The notes: generated by a model not told the origin, from the sequence alone. DNA of 64,000 bases from Ilumatobacteraceae bacterium (GCA_013213745.1 JABSQH010000011.1:1-64000); one strand, 5' to 3'. Counted from the first letter of the stretch, positions 26,258 to 35,262 are shown. Numbers and translations: made by a program.

Positions 26258-26449
26258 TCAGCCGGCCTTGACGACTTTGCCCGACTTGATGCAGCTGGTG
26301 CAGACGTCGACGCGCTTGGTGCTCGCGCCGACCTTGGCGCGGACGCGCTGGATATTCGGGTTCCAGCGGCGCTTGGTGCGACGGTGCGAGTGCGACACCG
26401 ACATGCCCCACGAGGGGCCCTTGCCACACACTTCACACTTCGAGGCCAT
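26258..26449 (-). CDS. rpmB: 50S ribosomal protein L28
   Basis: A 63-residue protein with [37 protein letters not shown] and a second Cys pair, [10 protein letters not shown]. Four Cys in two CxxC pairs suggest the zinc-binding form of L28. It is divergent from the DAK2 gene (about 185 bp) and followed by the small cold-shock-like gene. Confidence 0.94.
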   Translation of the reverse strand: MASKCEVCGKGPSWGMSVSHSHRRTKRRWNPNIQRVRAKVGASTKRVDVCTSCIKSGKVVKAG

Positions 26450-26620
26450 AGGAATCTCCGGAATCAGCGAACGATGGGATCGAGACCGGACGGCCCGGCT
26501 CGACGACAGCCACGAAAGGCTATCGGCCCCGATGCCGCCGCCCACCACATGACGTGGATGGGCGGGTGTGGAGCTGCTGAGATCGACGGCGTCAACGAAC
26601 GACCTTGCCGTCGGCGGCCC

Positions 26621-26626
26621 TAGGAT
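26621..26626 (+). promoter_or_regulatory. -10 box TAGGAT of the DAK2-domain gene
   Basis: TAGGAT is followed by 8 nt (GTTGCGCC) and the GTG at 26635. This supports that GTG over the in-frame ATG at 26605, which lies upstream of the box. Confidence 0.45.
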
Positions 26627-26634
26627 GTTGCGCC

Positions 26635-28347
26635 GTGTTGACTCCCGAGCGGTTGTCTGCGGCGGGGCTACGCACCCTGCTCGGCACCTACCGCGACCTC
26701 CTTCACCAACACGCCGCACGGCTCAACCGGCTGAACGTCTATCCGGTGCCCGACGGCGACACCGGCACCAACATGTCGCGCACATTGGATGCCGCGGTCA
26801 ATGCACTCGACGGCGTCGATGCGGATGACATGGCGGCGACGTGCGATGCCGTCGCTCACGGCTCGCTCATGGGCGCACGTGGCAACAGCGGCGTGATCTT
26901 GAGCCAAATTCTGCGCGGCATTGCCACGACGATGAAGGGGCAACCCGATGGCGGAGGCGCGGCGTTCGCGAGCGCGCTACGAGCCGCGTCCGATGGTGCC
27001 GACCGTGCCGTGTTGAAACCGATCGAAGGCACGATCCTGTCGGTGGCGCGGGCGGCGGCCGACGCCGCGCACAGCGTCGCAGCGGAGCCGGACGCATCAC
27101 TCGCCACGGTCGTCGCAGCCGCCCATGAGGCAGCCGAGGCGGCCCTCGCGGCCACCCCCGAGCAATTGCCCGTGCTGGCCGAGGCCGGCGTCGTCGATGC
27201 GGGCGGCGCGGGCTACCTCCTGCTGCTCGACGCTGCCCGGTACGTCGTGAGTGGGGTCGAGTTGCCGGCCGCCGACGAACCCGCCGACGCCGACAACGCC
27301 TTGGTCGGTGCGCAGTTCGACGCCGTCGCCCACCGTCATGGCGGCGATGGCGAACTCGACGTGAGCGAGTTCCGGTACGAAGTGATGTACCTGTGTGATC
27401 TCGCCGACGCTCGTATCGACGAGTTCAAGGCGGCGTGGGGAGCGATCGGCGACTCGATCGTGGTCGTCGGCGGCGACGGCCTGTGGAACTGCCACATCCA
27501 CACGAACGACATCGGTGGCTCGATCGAGGCCGTGCTCGACCTCGATGGGCGCCCGCGCCAGATCCGCGTCACCGACCTCTTCGAAGAGGTCGACGAAGAG
27601 CACGCCAAGCGCGAAGCTGAGCTGCTCGACACCAGCCCGACGCATATCAATGCCGGCCGCGGCCAGGCAGGAGCGGGCCTGCCGCCCGTGACGACGGCGG
27701 TGGTTGCGGTGTGTCTTGGCGACGGTCTCGTCGAGCTGTTCGGTCAGCTCGGTGTGCAAGGCGTGGTGACCGGCGGCCAGACGATGAACCCGTCGACGCA
27801 AGAACTGCTCGACACCGTCGAGCATGTCAACGCCGACCAGGTGGTGATCCTGCCGAACAACGGCAACATCATCCCGGTCGCCGAGCAGGTCGACGCGCTT
27901 ACCACGAAGAGGGTCGCAGTCGTCCCGACGCGCACCATTCCCCAGGCGCTCGCGGCGCTCGTGGTGTACGACCCCGAGGCGACGCTCGACGCCAACGCAG
28001 CCGGGATGGTCGAGTCGATCGACGGCGTGCGGAGCGCCGAGGTCACCCAGGCTGTACGTGACACGAGCACATCGGTCGGCGAGGTGGCCACCGGCGACTG
28101 GATCGGCCTGATCGATCGCCAAGGTGTCGTGGCCGTTGCCGCCGACCTCGCAGCGACCGTGGTCGATCTGCTCGAGCGCGTTGTCGACGAGGAGGTCGAG
28201 CTGGTCACGGTCATCACGGGAGCCGACGCCGACGCAGCGACCACCGCGCTGATCACCGATTGGCTCGACGATCGCCGCGCAGACGTGGCTGTCGAGGTGC
28301 AACACGGCGGACAACCGCTCTACCCGTACCTCGTCGGAGCCGAATAG
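26635..28347 (+). CDS. DAK2/DegV-type kinase, YloV/FakA family
   Basis: A 570-residue protein. The N-terminal DAK2 domain carries [14 protein letters not shown] (about 34-47) and [16 protein letters not shown], the nucleotide- and Mg-binding loops of dihydroxyacetone-kinase-like proteins. A middle domain ([20 protein letters not shown]) and a C-terminal DegV-like region ([33 protein letters not shown]) complete the FakA layout. FakA phosphorylates fatty acids bound to FakB. It lies directly upstream of recG, as in many bacteria. Confidence 0.88.
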   Translation: MLTPERLSAAGLRTLLGTYRDLLHQHAARLNRLNVYPVPDGDTGTNMSRTLDAAVNALDGVDADDMAATCDAVAHGSLMGARGNSGVILSQILRGIATTMKGQPDGGGAAFASALRAASDGADRAVLKPIEGTILSVARAAADAAHSVAAEPDASLATVVAAAHEAAEAALAATPEQLPVLAEAGVVDAGGAGYLLLLDAARYVVSGVELPAADEPADADNALVGAQFDAVAHRHGGDGELDVSEFRYEVMYLCDLADARIDEFKAAWGAIGDSIVVVGGDGLWNCHIHTNDIGGSIEAVLDLDGRPRQIRVTDLFEEVDEEHAKREAELLDTSPTHINAGRGQAGAGLPPVTTAVVAVCLGDGLVELFGQLGVQGVVTGGQTMNPSTQELLDTVEHVNADQVVILPNNGNIIPVAEQVDALTTKRVAVVPTRTIPQALAALVVYDPEATLDANAAGMVESIDGVRSAEVTQAVRDTSTSVGEVATGDWIGLIDRQGVVAVAADLAATVVDLLERVVDEEVELVTVITGADADAATTALITDWLDDRRADVAVEVQHGGQPLYPYLVGAE

Positions 28348-28352
28348 ACCGC

Positions 28353-30482
28353 ATGGCCGACGCTGCGCCGATCACGCTACGCGACCTGGCGGAGATCGAC
28401 GTCGGCCGACTCAACGGCGTCGGCGCCAAGCGCCGCCAGTCGTTGGCCGACGTCGGCATCTACTCGCTGCTCGATCTGATGACCACGTACCCCCGTCGGT
28501 GGGTCGACCGCTCGAACGAAGCGCGGATCAGCGACCTCGACGTGGGTGCAGAAGCGTTGGTGTTGGCGACGGTTCGCACGGTGCGCAAACGCACGATGCG
28601 CAATCGTCGCACGATGGTGACCGCCAACGTCGGCGACGGCAGCGGCCGGATGGACGTGGTCTTCTTCAATCAGCCGTGGCGCGCGAAACAGCTCACCGAA
28701 GGGCTACAGGTCGCGCTGTTCGGAAAGGCCGACACGTATCGCGGCGGCCTCCAGATGACCAACCCCGTCGTCGATCTGATCGGCGACCGCACCGGTCGTA
28801 TCGTCCCGATCTATCCGCAAAGCGACAAGGCGCAACTCAACACCTGGGAGATCGCCGGTTGGGTGGAAGAGGCCCTGCGGCGGTGTGCCGAACGGGGGAT
28901 CGCCGATCCGGTGCCGGATGCACTCCGTCAGCGTCTGGGACTCATCGGTCGGTACGACGCCCTGCGGGGGATTCACCTGCCCGATTCGATGAGCGTCAAG
29001 GACCAGGCGCGACGTCGGCTGGCCTTCGACGAGCTGCTGCGGGTGCAGCTGGTGCTGGTCGTGCGCAAGCGGGCGATGGAACGCCTGGCACGAGCGGTCC
29101 AGCACGACACGGAACGCGGCCTCGTGCAGCGCTTCGTCGATGCGCTGCCGTATTCGCTGACCGCGGCACAAGCCCGCACCATCGATGAGATCGCCGCGGA
29201 CCTCGGGTCGAGCGCATCGATGCACCGGTTGCTGCAGGGCGACGTCGGCGCCGGCAAGACGGTTGTCGCCGTCGCCGCCATGCTCACCGCTGTCCAAGGT
29301 GGCCACCAAGGGGCGCTGATGGCGCCGACCGAGGTGCTTGCCGAACAGCACTCGGCCGGTGTCGCCGATCTCCTCGAGGGGTTCGTCGTGCCGGACTCGA
29401 ACCTGTTCGGTGAGCGCCCGCTGCGCGTCGAGTTGCTGACCAACCGGGTCACCGGCGCCGAGCGCAAGGAGGTGCTCGCCGGGCTGGCCGACGGATCGGT
29501 CGACGTCGCCATCGGTACCCATGCGCTGATCCAGGACGCTGTCGACTTCGCCAGCCTGGGCGTCGTCGTCGTCGATGAGCAGCACCGGTTCGGCGTCGAG
29601 CAGCGGGCCGCCCTGCGCGACAAGAGCGCCGGCCAGGCCGTTCCCGACACGCTGGTGATGACGGCCACGCCGATCCCGCGTACCGCTGCGATGACCGTGT
29701 ACGGCGACCTCGACGTGAGCGTCCTCGACGAGCTACCGCCCGGCCGCACGCCCATCGTCACCCACTGGGCGAATGGCCCGCTCGAGGAGCAGGCGGTGTG
29801 GACCGAAGTACGCGACGAGGTGGCTGTCGGTCGTCAGGCGTACGTGGTGTGCCCGTTGATCGACGAGAGCGAGAAGCTGGAGGTGGCATCGGCCGAAGAG
29901 ACGTACCAACGGCTCGCCGGCGACGAGCTCGAGGGTCTGCGGCTCGGCTTGCTGCACGGGCGGATGACCTCGTCGGAAAAGGACGACACGATGAGCGCAT
30001 TCCGGGCGGGCGACCTCGACGTGCTGGTCGCCACGACGGTGATCGAGGTCGGCGTCGATGTGCCGAACGCCACGGTCATGGTCATTCTCGATGCGGACCG
30101 TTTCGGTATCGCCCAGCTGCACCAGTTGCGCGGGCGCGTCGGCCGTGGTGCGCACGCCTCGACGTGTTGGCTCGTCACGCAGCAACTCGACGAGCCCAAC
30201 CCGCGGGTCGATGCGCTCGTCGCCACCACCGACGGATTCGAGCTGGCCGAGGTCGACCTCGAGCTGCGCGGCGAGGGCACCTTGATGTCTGGCGCGCAGA
30301 AGGGCCGTAGCGACCTGAAGCTGGCATCGCTACGGCGCGACCGTCCGATGGTCGAGACCGCCCGCAAGGTGGCCTTCGAGATCGTCGATGACGATCCGGA
30401 GCTTGCCGGCCATCCCGTTCTGGCCGACGAGCTCGATCTGTTGTTCAGCGACCGCGACGAAGCGTTCCTGTCGCGGGGCTGA
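28353..30482 (+). CDS. recG: ATP-dependent DNA helicase RecG
   Basis: A 709-residue helicase. An N-terminal wedge OB domain (about 60-150) is followed by SF2 motor domains: Walker A GDVGAGKT at 296-303, GALMAPTEVLAEQH, a DEQH box at 408-411 (VVVDEQHRFGVEQR), VMTATPIPRT, and motif VI QLHQLRGRVGRG. It remodels stalled forks and Holliday junctions. It begins 5 nt after the FakA-like gene. Confidence 0.95.
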   Translation: MADAAPITLRDLAEIDVGRLNGVGAKRRQSLADVGIYSLLDLMTTYPRRWVDRSNEARISDLDVGAEALVLATVRTVRKRTMRNRRTMVTANVGDGSGRMDVVFFNQPWRAKQLTEGLQVALFGKADTYRGGLQMTNPVVDLIGDRTGRIVPIYPQSDKAQLNTWEIAGWVEEALRRCAERGIADPVPDALRQRLGLIGRYDALRGIHLPDSMSVKDQARRRLAFDELLRVQLVLVVRKRAMERLARAVQHDTERGLVQRFVDALPYSLTAAQARTIDEIAADLGSSASMHRLLQGDVGAGKTVVAVAAMLTAVQGGHQGALMAPTEVLAEQHSAGVADLLEGFVVPDSNLFGERPLRVELLTNRVTGAERKEVLAGLADGSVDVAIGTHALIQDAVDFASLGVVVVDEQHRFGVEQRAALRDKSAGQAVPDTLVMTATPIPRTAAMTVYGDLDVSVLDELPPGRTPIVTHWANGPLEEQAVWTEVRDEVAVGRQAYVVCPLIDESEKLEVASAEETYQRLAGDELEGLRLGLLHGRMTSSEKDDTMSAFRAGDLDVLVATTVIEVGVDVPNATVMVILDADRFGIAQLHQLRGRVGRGAHASTCWLVTQQLDEPNPRVDALVATTDGFELAEVDLELRGEGTLMSGAQKGRSDLKLASLRRDRPMVETARKVAFEIVDDDPELAGHPVLADELDLLFSDRDEAFLSRG

Positions 30483-30501
30483 GCGATCAGACGGTCGTTC
30501 C

Positions 30502-30690
30502 TCAGTCGCCGCGGGCGACGTCGTCGTCTTCGAGCACCAGGTCCCATCGGTCGAGACAGTCCTCACACCGGTAGGCGACCACGTCGCCCGGCTCCCAGAT
30601 TCCGTCCTCCGCAGGCTGGGTCAACAGGAAACACCGACCGCCACAATCGATGCAGACGATCTCGTTGGCCGGCTCCAGCACGCCTCCCAT
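30502..30690 (-). CDS. Small zinc-ribbon protein, unknown function
   Basis: A 62-residue protein with two Cys pairs: IVCIDCGGRC and YRCEDCLDRWDLVLEDDD. The spacing fits a zinc ribbon. The intervening ...LLTQPAEDGIWEPGDVVAYRC is of a kind I recognise from conserved actinobacterial hypotheticals. It is convergent with recG, 19 bp apart, and separated from nth by repeat C copy 3. Confidence 0.7.
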   Translation of the reverse strand: MGGVLEPANEIVCIDCGGRCFLLTQPAEDGIWEPGDVVAYRCEDCLDRWDLVLEDDDVARGD

Positions 30691-30709
30691 CGTGACACGA
30701 CGAGCCGCT

Positions 30710-30750
30710 GCGGTGAGCGAATGCGCCCACTGCGGGCCCTCTCGCCCACC
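30710..30750. repeat. Palindromic repeat C, diverged copy 3
   Basis: A 41-bp palindrome, GGTGAGCGA near the left and TCGCCCACC at the right, with a core GCGCCCACTGCGGGC. It aligns without gaps to the copies at 31964. GC in the left arm is CG here, and the paired right arm changes to match. Confidence 0.55.
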
Positions 30751-30770
30751 GTTGGGTGTGATCGTCCGGG

Positions 30771-31418
30771 CTAGCGGCCGGACTCTTCGCGGATCCGTTT
30801 CTTGGTCGCCGCCCAGCCGCAGATCGGGCACGCTGCCAGGTCGTGGCCGCGGGCCGGGCAGTACTCCCGGCCGAAGAAGATGATCTGCAGATGGCGGCGA
30901 TTCCAGGTCTCGATCGGGAAGACCTTCTTCAGGTCGGTCTCGGTCTTCTCCACGGTCGTCCCGTTGGACAGGCCCCACCGGTCGGCCAGCCGGTGGATGT
31001 GTGTGTCGACGGGAAATGCGGGCACGTCGAAGGCCTGGGCCATCACGACACTGGCCGTCTTGTGGCCGACGCCGGCGAGCGACTCCAGAAACTCCCAGTC
31101 GGGGATCACCTCGCCACCACCGTCGATGATCTGGTTGGCCATCAGCCACAGGTTCTTGGCCTTGGTGGGGGCCAGACCGATTTGGCGAATCAGCTCGAGG
31201 ATTCGGTCGGGGTCGAGTGCGGCCATCTTCTCGGGTGTGTCGGCGACGGCGAACAGCGCGGGTGTGACCTCGTTGACCTTCTTGTCGGTGGTCTGAGCCG
31301 ACAGCGCCACGGCCACGAGCAGCGTGTACGGGTCGACATGGTCGAGCGGAACGGGGGGCTCGGGGTAGAGATCGTCGAGGATCTCGCCGATGCGGTCAGC
31401 CTTGTCCTGTCGACGCAC
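30771..31418 (-). CDS. nth: Endonuclease III
   Basis: A 215-residue HhH-GPD DNA glycosylase/AP lyase: LVAVALSAQTTDKKVN, the helix-hairpin-helix with catalytic Lys in LAGVGHKTASVV, and the catalytic Asp in FPVDTHIHRLADR. The C-terminus reads REYCPARGHDLAACPICGW, three Cys with spacing unlike the usual four-Cys cluster loop (CX6CX2CX5C). It excises oxidised pyrimidines. GTG 31418 was chosen because the frame upstream overlaps rsmD and is not family-like; the gene starts 11 nt after rsmD ends. Confidence 0.9.
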   Translation of the reverse strand: MRRQDKADRIGEILDDLYPEPPVPLDHVDPYTLLVAVALSAQTTDKKVNEVTPALFAVADTPEKMAALDPDRILELIRQIGLAPTKAKNLWLMANQIIDGGGEVIPDWEFLESLAGVGHKTASVVMAQAFDVPAFPVDTHIHRLADRWGLSNGTTVEKTETDLKKVFPIETWNRRHLQIIFFGREYCPARGHDLAACPICGWAATKKRIREESGR

Positions 31419-31429
31419 GGCCGTGGACG

Positions 31430-31945
31430 TTAACGATCGCGCTCCAAAAACGTGACCCAGGTACGGCTGTACCGCTTCGACCGCCACGCGGTCCACCCGG
31501 GCACGTCGGGCAGCGACTCCCCCGACTCGGCGATCACCGTGTCTGCACGCACCGACGTGATGAGGTCGACCCAGCCGTCGAAGTCGTATGGAGGGTCGGC
31601 CAGGACGAGATCGACGTCGAGACTGGCCGCTGCCGACCGGGCGTCGCCGGCGATGATGCGAGAACGGTCATCGAGGTCGAGTCCGTCGAGGTTGTCGCGT
31701 AGCGCGTCGAGCGCCGCCCGATCGCGCTCGACGAACGTGCAGTGCTCAGCGCCGCGCGACAGGGCCTCGATCCCCAGTCCCCCGCTTCCGGCGAAGAGAT
31801 CAGCGACCAGGGCGCCGTCGACCAGCCCGCGGCTGCCGAGTGCGTTGAAGATCGCCTCGCGCACCCGGTCGGTGGTCGGCCGCGTCGACGTACCTTCGGG
31901 CGCGATGATCCGTCGCCCGCCCAGCTCGCCCGCGACCACACGCAT
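31430..31945 (-). CDS. rsmD: 16S rRNA (guanine966-N2)-methyltransferase RsmD
   Basis: A 171-residue class I methyltransferase: MRVVAGELGGRRI, TRPTTDRVREAIFNALGS, the SAM loop DLFAGSGGLGIEALSRGA and the catalytic DPPY in VLADPPYDFDGW. It modifies G966 of 16S rRNA. In many bacteria it sits next to coaD, as here, but on the opposite strand, with two copies of repeat C between them. nth follows on the same strand. Confidence 0.93.
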   Translation of the reverse strand: MRVVAGELGGRRIIAPEGTSTRPTTDRVREAIFNALGSRGLVDGALVADLFAGSGGLGIEALSRGAEHCTFVERDRAALDALRDNLDGLDLDDRSRIIAGDARSAAASLDVDLVLADPPYDFDGWVDLITSVRADTVIAESGESLPDVPGWTAWRSKRYSRTWVTFLERDR

Positions 31946-31963
31946 CGCGGCGACGATACGCCA

Positions 31964-32061
31964 GCGGTGAGGCAGATGGCCCACAGGGGGCCGTTTGCCT
32001 CACCGGTGTGAATGGTCGCGGTGTTGCGGTGAGGCAGATGGCCCACAGGGGGCCGTTTGCC
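31964..32061. repeat. Palindromic repeat C, tandem copies 1 and 2
   Basis: Two direct copies of a 36-bp block begin at 31964 and 32026, 62 bp apart. The first continues into a full palindrome: GGTGAGGCA on the left, TGCCTCACC on the right, with an inner GGCCC/GGGCC pair. The second copy's right arm is degraded to a C-run. They lie between the divergent rsmD and coaD starts, so they could affect both promoters. Confidence 0.75.
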
Positions 32062-32116
32062 CCCCCGCTGGCGGGCTGCCCGGTTGGAGTGCTGCGAGCC
32101 ACTACCGTGCCGGGCG

Positions 32117-32632
32117 ATGCCGGCACCCGATCCACCCTTGCGCGTGCTCTACCCGGGGAGCTTCGACCCGCTCCACCTGGGGCACGTCGACGTGATCGAG
32201 CAGGCCCACGAGTTGTTCGGCGCGGTCGTCGTGATGGTCATGCACAACCACGCCAAGTCGGGCGGCATGTTCTCCGTCGACGAGCGGATCGATCTCGCCA
32301 TTGCTTCGCTGCGTCACCTCGACGGAGTGACCGTTGCCGCCAGTTCCGGTCTCGCCGTTCAGGCGGCAGAACGTTCCGAGGTCGACTTCATCGTCAAAGG
32401 TCTGCGGACCAGCAGCGACTTCGAAATCGAACAGCAGATGGCCCACAACAACGAGCGGGTCACGGGCATCCGCACCGTGTATCTGCCCTGCTCTCCGGCT
32501 CTCGGATATGTGAGCAGCCGCTTCGTCAGGGAAATCGCCCAGTACGGTGGAGAGATCGACCACCTCGTGCCCGACGTCGTCGCCGCTGCATTACGCGCGC
32601 GATTCGCCGACGGGTCCGACGGATCGCGATGA
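32117..32632 (+). CDS. coaD: Phosphopantetheine adenylyltransferase
   Basis: A 171-residue nucleotidyltransferase: LYPGSFDPLHLGHVDVI with the HxGH motif at 20-23, VKGLRTSSDFEIEQQMAHNN and YVSSRFVREIAQYGG, the SSxxR motif. It makes dephospho-CoA from phosphopantetheine and ATP, the next-to-last step of CoA synthesis. The ATG at 32117 gives the family's usual N-terminus; in-frame ATG 32057 would run through repeat C. Confidence 0.94.
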   Translation: MPAPDPPLRVLYPGSFDPLHLGHVDVIEQAHELFGAVVVMVMHNHAKSGGMFSVDERIDLAIASLRHLDGVTVAASSGLAVQAAERSEVDFIVKGLRTSSDFEIEQQMAHNNERVTGIRTVYLPCSPALGYVSSRFVREIAQYGGEIDHLVPDVVAAALRARFADGSDGSR

Positions 32633-32642
32633 GCCGAACACG

Positions 32643-33314
32643 ATGAGCAGCGACGATCAGTACCCACCCACCGCCTACGACGATGCCGGCGACGACAGCC
32701 TGGCGCAGGGCTACGCCGCCGAGCGCAGCCCCGACGACTACTCCGACATCGACGACGAGTACCCCGAGCCGGGCGTGCCCGGCGGATACGTGGGGGATGC
32801 CGAGACGCTCCTGCGGCGGGCCATCGACATCGTCGCCACCGCGCCGACGATGCCGTTGTCGTCGTCGCCACGGATCGATCGCGACGAGATCATCGAGCTC
32901 CTCGAGGAATCGCTGCATCGACTTCCCGACGAGTTGCGCCAGGCTCGCTGGATGCTCAAGGAACGGCAGGAGTTCGTCGCCAAGACCCGTCGCGAAGCCG
33001 ACGAGTTGCTCGAGGTGGCGAGAGTCAAGGCCGAGCGAATGGTGCAACGCACCGAGGTGGTGCGTGCTGCCGAGCAACGCGCTCGTCAGGTGATGGAGAC
33101 CGCCGAGACCGACGCTCGTCGGCTCCGCCACGAGACCGAGGACTTTCTCGATCAGCGGCTGGGCTCGTTCGAAATCCTGCTCGACAAGCTGCAAAAGACG
33201 GTTGGCGCCGGCCGCCAGCGGCTGTCGATCGGAGCGGTGCGTGAACAGATCGCCACCGAGATCGACGACGACGAAGACGACCCCACCAAGGGGTTCTTCG
33301 ACCAGGACGGCTGA
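32643..33314 (+). CDS. Coiled-coil protein, DivIVA/AtpF-like, unknown function
   Basis: A 223-residue, strongly acidic protein. Residues 1-55 are disordered (Asp/Tyr/Pro-rich). A predicted long coiled coil over about 85-200 (LLEESLHRLPDELRQARWMLKERQEFVAKTRREADELLEVARVKAERMV in outline) has a heptad-like pattern. The tail is acidic. It resembles actinobacterial proteins annotated loosely as DivIVA-like or ATP-synthase-b-like that are encoded beside coaD. It starts 10 nt after coaD, so is probably cotranscribed. Confidence 0.7.
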   Translation: MSSDDQYPPTAYDDAGDDSLAQGYAAERSPDDYSDIDDEYPEPGVPGGYVGDAETLLRRAIDIVATAPTMPLSSSPRIDRDEIIELLEESLHRLPDELRQARWMLKERQEFVAKTRREADELLEVARVKAERMVQRTEVVRAAEQRARQVMETAETDARRLRHETEDFLDQRLGSFEILLDKLQKTVGAGRQRLSIGAVREQIATEIDDDEDDPTKGFFDQDG

Positions 33315-33360
33315 CTCCACCGGGCCACGCCGGCCCCGCCGAGTGGCGTCGACGAGTCGA

Positions 33361-33366
33361 TAGCGT
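33361..33366 (+). promoter_or_regulatory. -10 box TAGCGT of the yceD gene
   Basis: TAGCGT, seven bases, then GTG 33374. The in-frame GTG at 33365 overlaps the box and is therefore less likely to be the start. Confidence 0.5.
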
Positions 33367-33373
33367 GGGCGTC

Positions 33374-33910
33374 GTGCCCGATCCGCTGCGCCCGTTGCGT
33401 CTCGACGCCGTCGAGTTGCTCCGCCAGCCCGGTGTGGCGCGCCCAGTCGAGGCCAGCTTCGAGCCGGCCGATCTCGACGTCGTCCACGACGAGCTCGTCG
33501 GACCGATCGACGTCGACCTCGAAGCCATCGCCGGCGACGACTGGATCGACGTCGGCGGAACACTCCGCAGTGCGTGGTCTGGTTCGTGTCGTCGATGTCT
33601 GACAGACATCGACGGCGACGTGCACATCGAAGTCGCAGAGCGTTATCGCCGCGACGACACCGACCCCGATGCCTTCGTCATCGATGGCCCGCAGCTCGAT
33701 CTCTCGGCGATGGTTCGCGAGGCCGTCCTCCTCGAGTTGGATGACGAGCGCACGTGCAGCGACAGCTGCGAGGGGTTGTGTCCGGACTGCGGCGTCGATC
33801 GCAATGCCGTCGGGTGCGAGTGCGTCACCGAGGTGCGCGACGAACGGTGGGCCGCATTGTCGGAGATCGTGCTCGACGAGGTCGCCCCCGAGCAGTCGGG
33901 TGGCGACTGA
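33374..33910 (+). CDS. yceD: YceD/DUF177 family protein
   Basis: A 178-residue protein with the DUF177 layout: a beta-rich N-terminal half, the GSCRRCLTDIDGDV block, and a Cys-rich C-terminus, CSDSCEGLCPDCGVDRNAVGCEC, which likely binds zinc. YceD is linked to 23S rRNA synthesis or processing in plants and E. coli. The immediate downstream position of rpmF is the standard arrangement, followed by the fatty-acid genes plsX and acpP. Confidence 0.87.
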   Translation: MPDPLRPLRLDAVELLRQPGVARPVEASFEPADLDVVHDELVGPIDVDLEAIAGDDWIDVGGTLRSAWSGSCRRCLTDIDGDVHIEVAERYRRDDTDPDAFVIDGPQLDLSAMVREAVLLELDDERTCSDSCEGLCPDCGVDRNAVGCECVTEVRDERWAALSEIVLDEVAPEQSGGD

Positions 33911-34024
33911 CGCGACGGGTGGCGACTGGGCCGGGCGGCGATAACGTGCAACGGCCCTGCCGCGTGGCCGGCAGTTTCCCGGCACCCGACAGTGCCGTGG
34001 CCGCACACTGGCAAGGAAGAGACG

Positions 34025-34204
34025 ATGGCCGTTCCGAAGAAGAAGACCTCCAAGTCGAAGACGCGCAGCCGCCGCGCCAGCGCCTGGAAGCTCAACGCGC
34101 CCCCGCGCAGCGTCTGCCCGCGTTGTGGCGCAGCCAAGGTCCCGCACACGGTCTGCCCGTCGTGCGGGTGGTATCGCGATCGCGTCGTCGTCGACGTCGG
34201 CTGA
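34025..34204 (+). CDS. rpmF: 50S ribosomal protein L32
   Basis: A 59-residue protein starting [23 protein letters not shown] with the zinc ribbon [20 protein letters not shown] (two CxxC pairs), so the zinc-binding form of L32. A good ribosome site (GGAAGAGA) precedes the ATG. plsX starts 4 nt after its stop. Confidence 0.95.
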   Translation: MAVPKKKTSKSKTRSRRASAWKLNAPPRSVCPRCGAAKVPHTVCPSCGWYRDRVVVDVG

Positions 34205-34208
34205 TCAG

Positions 34209-35201
34209 ATGCTCCCCATCGCCGTCGATGCGATGGGCGGTGACGACGCCCCCGGTCCGATCGTCGCTGGTGCCCACCTCGCTGTCGCCGACGGTGTCCC
34301 GGTGGTGCTGGTCGGTCCCGAGGACCTGCCTGGACGCCAGCCAGACGGCGGCGGCCCGCCGCTCGACCTGATCACCGCCACCGAAGTGATCGGAATGCAC
34401 GACGATCCCGCTCAGGGGGTCCGTCGGAAGAAGGACTCAACGCTGGTGCGCGCTGCCGAGGCGGTGCGCGACGGGCGGGCCAGTGCGATGGTCTCGGCCG
34501 GCAACACCGGTGCGACGATGGCGTCGGCGCTGTTACGAATGGGACGGATCTCGGGGGTCAAGCGTCCCGCTATCGCCACCCCGATCCCGGTCCCTGGGTC
34601 GACTCCGACTGTGCTGCTCGACGCCGGCGCCAACGCTGAGGTGCAGGCCGAATGGATGGGCCAGTTCGCCGTGATGGGCGTGGTGTACGCACGTCACCGA
34701 TTCGACATCGACCGGCCACGCGTCGGCCTGCTGTCCATCGGTGAGGAGCAGGGCAAAGGAGACGCGCTGCGCAAAGAGGCGTACGACGTCCTCGCCGCTG
34801 TCGAGGGGCTGAACTTCGTCGGCAATGTCGAAGGTCGCGACGTGATGACCGACGCCATCGACGTGTGCGTCACCGACGGCTTCACCGGCAACGTCGTGCT
34901 GAAGACCCTCGAGGGTGGAATGCGCACGGTGGTCACCGCCTTGATGGAGGCGTTCGCCGCCGAGGAGCACTATCAGCCGCATGCTGATGCGCTGATGCCG
35001 GCGCTGCTCCCGTTGTACGCCGCTCTCAGCCCCGACACCTACGGCGGCGCGGTCCTGCTCGGAGTCGACGGTGTCTGCATCATCTCTCACGGCTCGTCGG
35101 GCGACACCGCGATGCGCAACGCCATTGGCGTCGGCAGAGACATGGTCGCCGCCGACATGGTCGGCGAGATTCGCTCGGCGATCGCCGCCACCGGCCGGTA
35201 G
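34209..35201 (+). CDS. plsX: Acyl-ACP:phosphate acyltransferase PlsX
   Basis: A 330-residue protein: PIAVDAMGGDDAPGPIVAGA, DDPAQGVRRKKDSTLVRAAEAVRDG, SAGNTGATMASALLRMGRI, LLDAGANAEVQ, and VCVTDGFTGNVVLKTLEG, all PlsX blocks. It makes acyl-phosphate from acyl-ACP for phosphatidic acid synthesis. The rpmF-plsX-acpP-rnc order is the conserved one. The ATG directly follows the palindrome CTGATCAG. Confidence 0.94.
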   Translation: MLPIAVDAMGGDDAPGPIVAGAHLAVADGVPVVLVGPEDLPGRQPDGGGPPLDLITATEVIGMHDDPAQGVRRKKDSTLVRAAEAVRDGRASAMVSAGNTGATMASALLRMGRISGVKRPAIATPIPVPGSTPTVLLDAGANAEVQAEWMGQFAVMGVVYARHRFDIDRPRVGLLSIGEEQGKGDALRKEAYDVLAAVEGLNFVGNVEGRDVMTDAIDVCVTDGFTGNVVLKTLEGGMRTVVTALMEAFAAEEHYQPHADALMPALLPLYAALSPDTYGGAVLLGVDGVCIISHGSSGDTAMRNAIGVGRDMVAADMVGEIRSAIAATGR

Positions 35202-35248
35202 TCGGCCGTGCCTGCACACGGGCACATCTCCGCTGCGCTGGTCCGGCA

Positions 35249-35254
35249 TAGACT
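35249..35254 (+). promoter_or_regulatory. -10 box TAGACT upstream of acpP
   Basis: TAGACT, eight bases, then GTG 35263. It supports this GTG as start and separate expression of acpP from plsX. Confidence 0.45.
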
Positions 35255-35262
35255 TCGCGTTC

